Assembly: GCA_033807775.1 (NCBI GenBank)
Contig: CM066319.1
Span: forward strand, 161,076,983-161,140,982
Direction of reading: 5' to 3'
Length of the DNA: 64,000 bases
Source of the DNA: Saussurea involucrata
Taxonomy: Eukaryota; Streptophyta; Magnoliopsida; Asterales; Asteraceae
Below, piece after piece: positions 10,678-21,591 of the stretch; position 1 is the stretch's first letter; each line of letters begins with the position of its first letter. The notes under the pieces are model-generated. The model made no database searches, was not told where the DNA came from, and saw only the letters and a list, made by a program, of their open reading frames with translations. The position numbers and the translations under genes are program-made.

Positions 10678-10995
10678 GGAAGGTTCAAACGAGGAGCGTA
10701 CCTATTTACGAGAACGCGAGGAGCGCCTGCCATGTACTGGATCACATGTGATCTACAACTGCGAAAAATTCGGATAGCGGGCGACCTGGGTCGCGACCTG
10801 GTTCGCGAGTCGGCCAAGTCGCCCGGATCACATGTGATTTTAGTTGCGAATCACATGTGATCCACTACATGGGCGCAAGCCCCCCGATCAGTTGTGAATC
10901 ACATGTGATTAGCAGTAGTGAATCACATGTGATTCAGTACATGGGTGGTGCTCCTCGCGTTTTTTTAAATTGGTACGCTCCTCGTTTGAACCCGC

Positions 10996-10996
<1 letters not shown>
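10678..10996. mobile_element. TA-flanked inverted-repeat element 3
   Basis: The left end GGAAGGTTCAAACGAGGAGC and the right end (inverse of GGCGGGTTCAAACGAGGAGC) flank about 320 bp. The interior has several copies of AATCACATGTGATT, itself palindromic. CT and TA runs follow on the right. Confidence 0.75.
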
Positions 10997-11030
<34 letters not shown>

Positions 11031-11256
11031 GGGTTGGGTTCACGTGATACCAACCTGTTTTCGTGAGACCAAGAAACTAACACTAAACTTTCACAGTGAT
11101 TTATTGTGAAGGTAAGAAAAATAGTAAACCTTCACAGCAAAAACACTGTGAAGGTTTACCATCACAATACATTCACAGTCTTTTGCTGTGAAGGTTTAGT
11201 GTTAATTCTTTGGTCTCACGGTCTCACAGAAATAGTCTAGTCTCACATGATCTCAA

Positions 11257-11260
<4 letters not shown>
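11031..11260. mobile_element. TA-flanked inverted-repeat element 4
   Basis: It starts GGGTTGGGTTCACGTGATAC after a TA run. The right arm is an imperfect inverse (TGAGACC, AACACTAAACCTTCACAG motifs mirrored) and runs into another TA tract. About 230 bp, no coding capacity. Confidence 0.65.
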
Positions 11261-11291
<31 letters not shown>

Positions 11292-11292
<1 letters not shown>

Positions 11293-12034
11293 GTTAGCTC
11301 CAATCTTTCTGTCTATAGAAGTATTGAAAAATAGGCTAAGTATAGAAGTCTTCGACAGAGGCTCTGCCGAGTCACCGAGAAGACCGAAGCATAGAAGTCT
11401 TCGACAGAGGCTCTGCCGAGTAACCGAGAAGACCGAAGTAAAGAATCTTCAGAAAACTCTTCAATACGGACAAGGCCACAGAGCCTCTGTCACACTTGAC
11501 AGAGCCTCTGTGGTACAAAAGACTAGAGCTCTATACAAGGACAATCGTGCTTCTCACGATTTCTGCTGTACGAAGATCCTGAAGATCATTCGTACAAGGT
11601 GTGACCTGACAACTCCACGTGTCAAACTCTGATGGGTCTAGGCCTTAGTAGAAGCCGGCGCATTTAATTAACGTCGTACCTGCAACAGTACCTGAATAGT
11701 GTCTTTGTACCTTCAGTCCTTTTTGTCTAGAGCTTGTCTCCTTTAGAAGTAGTATAAATAGAAGACTCATGTTGAGTTCTTCTATTAAGCTTTTCACGAC
11801 ACACACACCATTAGAGCAGATTTCTTGTATAACTTTCGGTGTTCTTGGTGCTTTATTCATATCAATATACAGTGGGTTATTGAGCTAATTATCTAAGTTA
11901 TTTCCACTTTATATATTTGATATTGTGGGTCTTCTACCTTATTATATCTTTTAGTTCATTAAAACGCTTCCGCATTATATCTTGTTTAAACTATTAGATA
12001 GAATCATCATTGTTAAGCAAAATAGGAACCAACA
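11292..12034 (+). repeat. Copia 5' LTR
   Basis: Runs from TGTTAGCTCC to GAACCAACA and is followed at once by ATTGGTATCAGAGCCAACC, the initiator-tRNA-Met primer-binding site used by many plant Copia elements. A TATA-like TATAAATA lies at 11753-11760. No pol and no second LTR are seen in the window, so the element is truncated after about 270 bp of leader. Confidence 0.85.
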
Positions 12035-12306
12035 ATTGGTATCAGAGCCAACCTTGATTTTCTATATCAAGTGATCCTCTCTTGCAATGATTTTTGGTAG
12101 AAACTTGGACTGATCTTTAACCTATTATTCATATCTTTCAAAACAGCATCTATTTTTCTGTCATTCTCGACTAGTTCGACTTTGATAAACTTACAGATCT
12201 GTTTCTTCTGTTAAATCTCCATTTTAGTGCATTGTTTAAGGTTTTTAAGCTTATAAACACTGTTCGAAGCTTCCACTTAATCTTCTGAAAGTTTAATGTT
12301 CATACA
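12035..12306 (+). other. Leader remnant of Copia element with PBS
   Basis: Primer-binding site TGGTATCAGAGCC at about 12037-12049, then non-coding leader sequence without gag. The remainder of this element was not found to the right. Confidence 0.55.
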
Positions 12307-12578
12307 TGGTAAACTACATAAATGGTCCATGTGTTCTGTATAATTTGTGAATTTACTCCTTAAAGCATGTTAAATGCGTTAGCAATCCCTGTTTTGTCAT
12401 TTTTATGATGTTTTGATCTTTCGAATTAACATCGACAATTTGACCTTTATTACCCCCCTAGTGTGTTTCTTACATGAGGGATAATTTGTTTCTTATTTAT
12501 CAATATATTTTAGTTTATTTTAAAAATAAAAAATAAGTTAATATTGTATATTATTATTATCTTATGTTATGTATATAA

Positions 12579-13210
12579 TAGGGGTGTGCATCGGTCGGGT
12601 CGGGCCCAAAAACCCCCAACCCGATCGGGTTTCGGGTGGATAAAACAGGCCCCGAAACCCGTCCTAACTAATGTTCGGGTGTCGGTTTTCGGGTACGATC
12701 GGGTTTCAGGTTGGTCGGTCGGGTCTATCGGGTTGGGCCTGATCCCAAGCCCAATTTCAGCCCAATTTGTTTACATGTTTTCAGTCCAGTTTTTTTTTAC
12801 AATATGTTACCTAACTCTTATGTATCATCTTCATCGGTACAAACCCTAGTTGTGTGGTCGATTGCAGGCAATTGCAATAGGAGAGTGTGCATGTTTATCC
12901 CACATTTGCTGCTCGCAAACAGTGGCTAGACACCCACTGTCACTTTCTAGTGGAAGGAGGTTTTTAATTTTGGTTTTGTTGGTGTGCTGTTGGATGGTAT
13001 GTCTCTAATAGATTCAAGTAGGTATCATCACCATGGTAACATGTTGTAAATTTAAAAAAAAATAGTTCGGGTTTCGGAAAACCCAACCCAACCCGATCCG
13101 TTTTATCCGAGGTTGCAAGTCGGGTTCGGGGTACTTCGGGTTTCGGGTTGTCGGGTGAGCCAAAATCGACTTGATCGGGTTTCGGGTCGGTCGGGTTTTG
13201 CTCACCCCTA
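12579..13210. mobile_element. Non-autonomous hAT element, TSD GTATATAA
   Basis: Termini TAGGGGTGTGCA and (inverted) TAGGGGTGAGCA, with perfect 8-bp duplications GTATATAA at 12571-12578 and 13211-13218. Subterminal regions on both sides are packed with GGGTCGGGT/TCGGGTTTCGGGT motifs, as expected for hAT transposase binding. 632 bp, no transposase. Confidence 0.93.
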
Positions 13211-13305
13211 GTATATAATTCCCCTTTTTGGTGACACTCTGTCCCTCAACATTTCTCCGTCAAAACACACTCCCTTTTTCTTTGAGTAAACCTCAAGTCA
13301 ACAAT

Positions 13306-14420
13306 CAGGGGCGGAAACAAGCTTTTCGACCGCAGGGGCCGGACCTAGAGATGGCCAAAAATCGGTCTTCGGGCCGGGCCCAAATTGGTCTTGGTCCCAA
13401 ATAGTGACTCCGTAACCGATGACCAGACCTAGAGATGACCCAAATCGGTCCCGATCCAAATAGTGATTCCGTAACCGGTTACTTTCCATTTGAGAAATCG
13501 AATAGCATTGCGTTAAACAGAATCCTATTCATCAAACACATTCTTATTAGTTTCCTATTCATCAAACAGATTCCTAATCATCAAACAAATTATTATTAGT
13601 TTCCTATTCATCAAACATATTATTATTAGTTTCCTATTCATCAAACACATTAAAATATTACTCTTAGTAGTTTCCTATTCATCAAACAAATTCCAAAAAC
13701 GGATTAAGAAATCGAATAGCATTGCGTTAAAAGAAGACTTATACAGATGATTATGATGATATAAAGATAAAGTTTGATCACTTACCTCTGTGGAAGAACC
13801 GAACTTTTGAACATAATTTTTCATCTGGGTGAGTTTGTGTTGTTGATTTTGGTCCATTTTTTTAGGGGACTTGTGAAATGAACAATTCTTGAGAGGAAAA
13901 AATATAGAAAGAGAGATGTCAATGAGGAAATTTTAGCATGTTGAGTAGAAGACAAAAATAAGTCGATGTCAAAGTGAAAATTTGAGAAAGATTTGAGCAA
14001 CAAAAATTCTTCTATTCGACTGTGGACAATGGAGAGCAGAATCGAGAGGACTCAGAGGAGAGTGGCAGAAAATCGAAGGACGAAGAACACCGATCACTAA
14101 TGACTGGTCGGCGACCGTCGTCCGTGGTCTTAGACGTTGAGCTCGTCGATTTGGAGTCCAAGGTCGCCGTTCCTCGTTCGTATCTTCACTCAGGATTAGG
14201 TTGAGCGCAGAGGAGCGAGTTTTGGATTTGATTTGGACTTTGGAAAGTTCAAAGTTGGACTTCCTAATAGACCTAATCTCTGATATTATTGGACTGTATA
14301 TTATAAGTGGGGGGCCCAAACTGTATATTTTTTGACACTAGAGATTTGGACATCCCTATATCAACTTGGAAAAAATGCAGGGCCCTGGCCCCTAATAGCC
14401 CTAATGGTGGTCCGCCCCTG
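13306..14420. mobile_element. Non-autonomous hAT element, Ac-like ends
   Basis: Ends CAGGGGCGGA and (inverted) CAGGGGCGGACC. 8-bp duplications TCAACAAT (13298-13305) and TCAACGAT (14421-14428) differ at one base. Inside is a tandem repeat of 'TTTCCTATTCATCAAACA' (about 13540-13690). No transposase frame. Confidence 0.88.
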
Positions 14421-14805
14421 TCAACGATGACGACCCCTTGTTTTAGTTCAATGTTTGACAAAGATAAAATATACCTATGTCTGGAGACGAGGTTCAAGAC
14501 ACGTTAATAGAGGTCTTACTCGCATGAGATTCCACCTGGCTTCGTGTACAACGCCAAACACCAATGTGACTTTATGCACTCTGATGAACATGTTGCCTAA
14601 CTTCGTGCACTCCGATGAGGGTGAACATCACATAACTTCGTGCACGCCCTAATATTTAATACGAAGTACACATAAAAAAAATAGCAAGTTTGATTTAAGG
14701 TTTTAATTTGTACATTTTTTTTGTATATGCTGACATCTTCTTGATCTAGCTAGGGTTTCATTTGGGTTCCCGATACATGGTTTAATTTGTAATTTTTTGT
14801 ATATG

Positions 14806-14946
14806 TTTTTTTTGAAGTATATAATATTTATATATACAACAATTGCAACAAATAAACTCACACACCCTCCTCACCTTTGGTGAGGTTTGAACCCCTGACC
14901 TCCTAGGAGGAAAGAGGCTCATATACCACTAGGCCAAAGGCCATTT
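14806..14946 (-). mobile_element. tRNA-derived SINE, minus strand
   Basis: Read on the minus strand: head AAATGGCCTTTGGCCTAGTGG (A-box-like GGCCTAGTGG), B-box-like GGGTTCAAACC, then a GTGAGGAGGGTGTGTGAGTT tail and a terminal A-run. It is the same family as the SINE at 39004-39145. The flanking TTTGTATATG on both sides is a likely target duplication. Confidence 0.8.
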
Positions 14947-15518
14947 GGTTTGTATATGTTAATATCTTCTTGATTTAGGGTTTAATTTATGTTTTCGTTA
15001 AGTTTTCGATTTAGGGTTTGCATCACTGAAATTTGGAATTAAATTGTGTTTGGATTTGTGATGGTGAGGGGTGGTGGTGAGTGGTGAAGGGTGGTCACTA
15101 ATAAAAAATGATGTTTAGAAAGAAGATGGGCGAGAAGGAATACGAAGAGTAAAAGACCAAATTGACAATCATGTGAGAGAGATATAGAGTGATTAACGTG
15201 CCTTAAGATATGAAATCCATTAACATAAGGATCATTAGTGTACTTAACACTTTTTAGGGATTAAATCCAGTATTTGAGCACAATACAAGGACCAATAATG
15301 TACTTTACTCAAGTTAAATCAAGAATTGATTGATGAGAGGCTTGGTGCATGAACAAGAAACCCAAGGGCGAAAGTCGTGGGCACTGGGCAATATCTCTTA
15401 TGAGTAAATGCAATTCAACTATTTCTTTTCTTTTTTGAAGAATTAAAACAATAATTTATACTATATTATAAAGCATTTATAAAAAAAAAATTAAAAACAA
15501 CTCCTAAACTTTTATAAC

Positions 15519-17837
15519 TGTAATAACCCAAAGTAAAGATTGAGATTTAAATAAAAGTTAAGGGGTACATTTTGTTTATTATGAAGAAGTATGAGGGTAG
15601 AAAATGGAAAATGGGAAATTAATTCCCTAGTTTTATGCACCACTTTTGAGGATGGATTTTAATATTCATTTTAGGGTTGTAGGGTGATGTTGGCGGCTGG
15701 TCTTGGAGAGAAAACGAGAATCAGTAAGAAAGAAACAAAGAAATAAAAAAAATGGAGAGTTGGTGGGTGTTTGTTTTGCTGCATGTCGAGAAGAAGAAGA
15801 AAGAAAGAAAAAGAAGCTGATGGGTGTGTCTTGTGCAGATGTGCGCCGGGATCTAACCGCCGGCGAGTGAGAAGAGACAGCCGGAGGAGAGAGATAGACG
15901 ACGGAGAGAGAGAGACAGCCGGAGGAGAGAGATAGACGACAGAGAGAGAGCTTCGTGAGGGAGAGAGACTGCGACAGAGAGAGAGCTTCGTGAGGGAGAG
16001 AGAGACTGCGGGAGAGAGAGAGAGAGCAGCAAGAAAGAGGGAGAGAGCAGCGTGGGAGAGATGGAGGTTGCGAGAGATGAAGGTGGTGGCTAGGTTCACC
16101 GGCGACGGAGAAGATGATCGGAAGAATACCGGCAGTCGGCTGCCGGCGGCGGTGGCCGGCGGTGGCCGGCGGTGGTGGTCGCCGGAGATGGTCGCCGGAG
16201 TTTGGACAGCAGTTTTCCGTTCGTGAGTTTCGTTCGAGTAAGAAACCTTTCCCTTGCTTATTTTCTTTTTACAAGTAATGGTAAAATTGTAGGTTGCTAG
16301 TTGCTCTCGGTATTGAAGGTTGAGAAATCAAATAAAGATATCAATTGAGTTTGATTCTTTTTGTTAGTGTCAAAGTTGAATTAAATGTTCATGTGGGTTA
16401 TTGGTTAGGGTATAACTTGTACCAGCTAAAAAGATGAATCGTTATCAAATGGTGTTGAGTTTGCTTAAGGGGTAAATCCTCAGTTTATTAACCCAGTAAC
16501 TGTTTTAGGAATGTTTGGAATTAAATTGGAACCGGGTATTTGTTTGGTGGAAAGTCCAGTTCGCACAAACCTCCGGGTGGCGTAAACCTAGTCTGTTTCA
16601 GTGTTGGGCCGGTTTAATGGTTGGGCCGGTTTGAGTGTTGGGCCAAAAGTATTAATAAGTCCTTTTGGGCTTAATTGTTAATTTTGGGCTCCTCATTCGA
16701 AAGTGTTGGGCCGGAAGATTTATTCTTCCTTTTGGGCTTAGTTTATTATTGAAGTCTATAATTATATAATAAGGGTGTGGTAGTCTAATTATTATTTTGG
16801 GCCATATTATTAGTAACGTGATCCGGTTTTGTTATTTAGAATCAAGTGTTGTAATTTTATGTTGAGATCCTAGAGCCGGGTAAATTAATGGATCCGGTAT
16901 AGTATGTCAATTGGATGGGTAAGCAAAGACCATTAATTATGATTTTTGGACTAGGAGGTAATCTACCAATTTAGATAAGTTAGGGTTGAGTTCGGAATTT
17001 AACTCGAGTAATAATTGAACGGATTATGACGAACGCTATTAATATATAATAGGTGTTCCGCTTAGAGATCGGAAGTGTAAGTGAGGAGCTTTGGAGCAAG
17101 CAAGACAGGTGAGTTTTCTAAACTAAAATGTATGGCTTTTAAAGTGTTTTCAAAAATGTGTTTGAATGATGCAAATTGCCATGCTTTATTATTATGCTTT
17201 ATTTGCATGAAAGATGTCTAAAGTTTTATGTAGAATGTATGCATACATTGTGTTAGACGTAAACTGGCAAAGACGGGAGAGTAGACCCGCCAGTGCTCGC
17301 GCGGGAGAGTAGACCCTTTATGCCAGGGGTAGTGTGGCCCCGATATAAGGCAGCGTGAGACTGACTCGTTGTCACCTTAGGGTGGCTTCAGGGTGTCAGA
17401 TTACGAGGGGCGGACCTTATTCCGTGGATGATTTTTATCATCACATTTTTTTATGAAAGATTTTAAGTGGAAGTTTTATGTGAAAGATTTTGAAGTTCAG
17501 CTATGTGAAAGTTATAAACTGTTTCAAAAATGATTTTTGAGAACTGTCATGAGGGACTCACTAGACCTCATGGTCTAACCCTCGCTTTTTCCCAACTAAA
17601 CCTTTTCAGGTAAGCAGATCATAGAAGGCTCCGATAAGTGAGCAAGGGCAGGGTAGAGTACAAATGCAGTTAGTGACAGTGCCACTCATGCTTATAGTGG
17701 TAGATATTCTCAGTTGTGTATAGGTTGTTTCCGCCAACCTAAGTTGTTTAGACAAATGTAATGGAAATTTTTGGACCCAACTTTGTATTTGTTAAATAGT
17801 AATGCTATGTATGCTTTATTTAGTCTGGGTTGTTACA
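15519..17837 (+). repeat. 5' LTR of the 15.5-23.9 kb element
   Basis: TGTAATAACCC to GGGTTGTTACA, 2319 bp. Contains GA-rich repeats with 'GACAGCCGGAGGAGAGAGAT' units (about 15880-16060), a GCCGGCGGTGG block, and TTGGGCCGG motifs near 16600-16700. Frames over the GA repeats are low-complexity artefacts. Confidence 0.93.
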
Positions 17838-17854
17838 GTTGGTATCAGAGCCAT
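17838..17854 (+). promoter_or_regulatory. Primer-binding site
   Basis: GTTGGTATCAGAGCCAT directly after the LTR, complementary to the 3' end of initiator tRNA-Met. The same site follows the LTR ends at 44051 and 46465. Confidence 0.85.
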
Positions 17855-20800
17855 AGTTTAAGGGATTTAGGTGACCGGACGGGCCTAAACTTAAACTTGG
17901 GAGTAGAAATCACAACTGAGAAACAGGAATGCGTTAGGAGGGCACTATTGTTAATACAGGAAATGCGTTAGGAGGACACTATTATAGAAATAGGACTAAT
18001 AGGGTACTGAGGACTGTCATGTAAGGTAAGTTTGAGATTCCACCTGGCCAGTGTAATTCCAAACTTACAGGTACATGTATGTGCTTAACCTACCTTATTA
18101 ACCTACCCAGTGTTTATGCCGTGTTTCAGTACGTTAGAATGTCAACGAGATCTCTGAGGTGTAGACTGAGACCCCTTGTTGGGAAAGTTTCATGAGAAAT
18201 CTCTATGAAGTGAATAATGCATACATCGTAGAGGCGAAACGTTGTTTAAAGTGTTATGAATCGTATAGAGATAGACCTTCGTGGGTTCGAAGGGATAAAA
18301 TGATTGATTTCGAGTAAGACTCTTGTCTTTAGAAAGCCCCAGTTCTGGAAATAGTGGGATGAGATCAGTTAGAATGGTAAGGAATAACAGTGTTGAAATT
18401 TTGAATGTATCAATAGAACACTGACTTCTTAGTCGAGCTTTTCAAAGGCAGTGTAAATGAAATAAGATACCTATTGCGAAATGAAAGCATGTAGAAGTAG
18501 AAAATGAGATAGTGATTAAAACGAAATAGTACGAAGGGGTTGAGTAAGTGAGATGTGGAAAGTGTGTTCAGCAAGTTGTTGCGTGACCGAGAGGACGACC
18601 GTTGGTCGTAGGTAGAATGTCAAGGATAAGATAAGCAAGTAAAGCAATCGACCTTGTTAGAGTGAGTAGCCTTCAAATGCAAGTAGAGTCTCACGCATGG
18701 TGTTTTTTTTGTAACATGAAATGTTCACGATTTAAGTTAAATATGTAAAGATAAATTTTGATCGAAAACGAGTCAGAATGTGCACGTGTATGTTTAAAGA
18801 AAAAGGTGATTTCATTCACATGGCACCACGAAGTTTCGAGTTTTATGATTTGTAAAGTATTCCGCTCTTTTCATGACAAGTTAAATTATTGCAAAAGTCA
18901 ATAAAACGATTAAATGAAAACTTTTATAACCAAAGTGAGTAATGACATATTGGAGTTATTTATGAGTACGAAAATCGACCGGTTTACTTTGTGTCGGAAA
19001 TTTCTTTCAGGAAGTGGTCGTAAGAAAAGATTTTCACTTAATATATTTTCGTCGTAACGACATAATTTGGTGGAGTGAGATTAAGTTTATGAGAAGTTGC
19101 ATGCGAACGATCCTCGAGATCGTGGTGTAGGGCATTGAAGTTTAAAGAGTGATGGGGGCATGCGTACCCAATATGTTTCCAGGTGTTGTTTAATTAAAAT
19201 GATAAAAGGCACGAAATGATTTATTTATTTTGCATGTCATGCATGAAGGCTATGAACTCACTAGGTCGTAGGATGTTGCATTTTAAAACTAAGAAAGAAC
19301 TCTGAGAGTGGAGAGTTGATGGTCAAATCAGGAGAGAACGTTGTAGTATCGAGATAGGTGTTCCGTCAGTAGTGGATTATAGTCTCGAACGTAGGAGGGT
19401 TTGCACCCTTGTTCGGTAACTGGAAGTACGGTTGTCAAGGGACGGTTGTGTCTAGAGGAAGGACTTGAAGCCTTCAAAGTGATAGTTTTAGCAACTCGTT
19501 ATAAGTAGTATTGTGAAGAAGAAACGAAGTGCCCACGGTGTTGGGTATGAGTCTTGAGGTGAGCTTGTAATATTGATGTTACAGGAGTGAGTTCAGAAAA
19601 GAGGGAGACGTATTACGAAGTGATTATGATATGATGGTAGGATTAGGTTCTGTAACGGAACCCATGTTTAAGAATAAGTTAAGAAAGTAGTTACAGGTTG
19701 CCTGTTGTTGTAAAAGTCGATAGCCATGTAAGAGGGCCGAGGCCGAAGACGTGAACCAGAGGGTTGAAAGTTGATAGAACGCCTTGTAGGGGTGTTAAGA
19801 GGATGAGAAGTTTCATTCTGAATAAGCATTCTATTTACGAGGTATGGAGGGATACGTAAAATGATGAGGTATGTGGCCCAAACGAAGTGAGTGTGTAAAT
19901 TTTATCAATCGGTAAGAAAAATGTTGTGTCTATGAAAGGGCTCGGATCGTAAAGAGCCAGCTAGAACGTTTGTGTTTGAATTATTTTAGAACTCGTGAGT
20001 TATAGTTCAACAAGTTGGGAAAGGACTGCGTAGTGAGATAGACTCGATTGTAGTATGCGAGAAAATGTGAAGGCAAGTACGAATTGTGTAAGAATGGCCA
20101 TGAGAGATTTGGTTGGTCTGCGATGAGATATTATGAGTGAAGAATGTACAGTTATGTAATGGCATTAATTGTCAAGTTAAATGTACCAGTTAGTATCGTG
20201 GTGAGGTGATGTTAGCGAGAAGGAAAGCATCACATAGAAGCCTGTTTGGGGTTTCGGATGCGGTGTGCGGTTTGTAATCAAGTCGTTAGAGCACATAGGG
20301 TGTAAGTCGACTTTATAGTGTGATTATGTTCGGGATAGAAGAATGGAGTAGTAGTGGGAGATTACCCAAAGGAGAAACCAAGTGTTTTGGTGGTAAGAGT
20401 CGCTAAGTAGGTATATGTTGGGACCATTGGAAGTTTAATGAGGATGAGGAGTGTGTTAGTCAAACTGTGTTATAGTAAATGCTAAATCTCTAAAGAGCGG
20501 GAGTTATTTCTTATGTGTGAGGGAATGATCCTAGAAGGAAACAGTTGGAAATTTGGTTATGTTTAAAGAATGACATGATGATGATTAGGAGTCGGAGTGG
20601 TAGTATGATCATTAGTTGATAGATGTATAAACCTTTGGTTGGTTGATTAAAAGTTTATAGAGTTGTTAAGTGATGACATTCTTTTGTTATTGCAGGATGT
20701 GTTATAATCCTACCAAGATTCTTACTAAGAGTTGATAGTAGAGTGATGGAATAAATAATTTCAAACTTTTATTTTGGGAAATTGTGGATTGTTGAGTTAC

Positions 20801-21578
20801 TAAGTCGGAGTCTTAGTTGAGAAATCAGTTTTTGACTGATGGTTTTTGTGAATACCAGCTTAACGAGAGGTTGATGCTAAGTTATTATAAATGATAACTT
20901 ATGGTGGATAAAAAGATATGAATTGCGTCGCATTTTGGAGTGTGTCTTTTGAAACATGTTGATAATTACAATGGCATTGAGTGGGTCGAGTTAAAGTTGT
21001 TGTGATAAAGGGAATGAATGGTACTGTTTGGTGCGGTAAGGATCAGTGGTTATATTGCACTAATCGGGGGAAAGGCAGTAGAGTTCGGAGACTGCTAAAG
21101 TGGTCGTGAATGGGATAAGAATAATTAGGGAGTGGTAAGCATTGAGATACTTATAATCTTTGTTCGCATAATATGAACATTAAGATGGATGTCGAGAGTT
21201 CGTGAGGAGGTGTTATTGAGATTAACACAATGATCGTTAAAGAATTATTCAAATCAACTTAAGTAAGAAAGTTGGTATGACCTTATTTATAGCTATCTGA
21301 TTTTATAGTCATTTTTGTTAATAGGAAGAATGTTGGAACCGAGGTTCGTAAGGCCCCGGGATGGGTAGATTTGTTTGGGAGATAAATATATGATGATTGG
21401 ATTTTCCTGTTATAAGCAAAGATGGTGAGTTTAATCAGAATTGCGCAGCCAGGGCGTGAAAGTATGATGTTATTGATTTGTTTTAGAAGGATTCATTCCT
21501 AGAGTCGGGATTTAAGTCTTGTTGATCAAAATTTTTCGCCGGTTATCTGTGGAGTGAATTCCGGGACGGAATTCTTTT
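17855..21578 (+). pseudogene. Eroded Gypsy gag-pol interior (tentative)
   Basis: No frame longer than about 66 codons. Short stretches resemble Gypsy (Tekay/Del-like) pol in the right order and spacing. A VMHEGYELT block near 19240 resembles the RNase H segment. TRYGGIRKMMRYVAQTK near 19850 resembles the integrase zinc-finger region. KLNVPVSIV near 20180 resembles the integrase core before its catalytic aspartate, and RAHRV near 20290 a later core segment. Many stops and frameshifts separate them. No RT motif was identified by eye. This is inference from weak similarity; the alternative is unrelated non-coding filler. Confidence 0.4.
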
Positions 21579-21591
21579 AAGGAGGGGAGAT
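21579..21591 (+). promoter_or_regulatory. Polypurine tract
   Basis: AAGGAGGGGAGAT immediately before the 3' LTR start TGTAATAAC at 21592. Confidence 0.85.

Larger units (their letters stand above)
12307..15306. mobile_element. Possible MULE-like unit with long divergent TIRs
   Basis: The left end (GGTAAACTACATAAATGGTC) and the right end, read inverted (GAGTAAAGTACATTATTGGT), continue as inverted similarity for about 130-150 bp, including GACAATTTGACCTTTA against GTCAATTTGGTCTTTTA. Two hAT elements and a SINE lie between. No 9-bp target duplication was found, and similarity is modest. Confidence 0.45.

Noticed and set aside
15671..16226. Frames of up to 142 codons over the LTR GA-repeat (Ser/Leu-rich on minus, Arg/Glu-rich on plus)
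   Set aside because: Low-complexity translation of GA/CT repeats; the same pattern recurs in the second LTR (21739-22379) with a different frame because repeat number differs.
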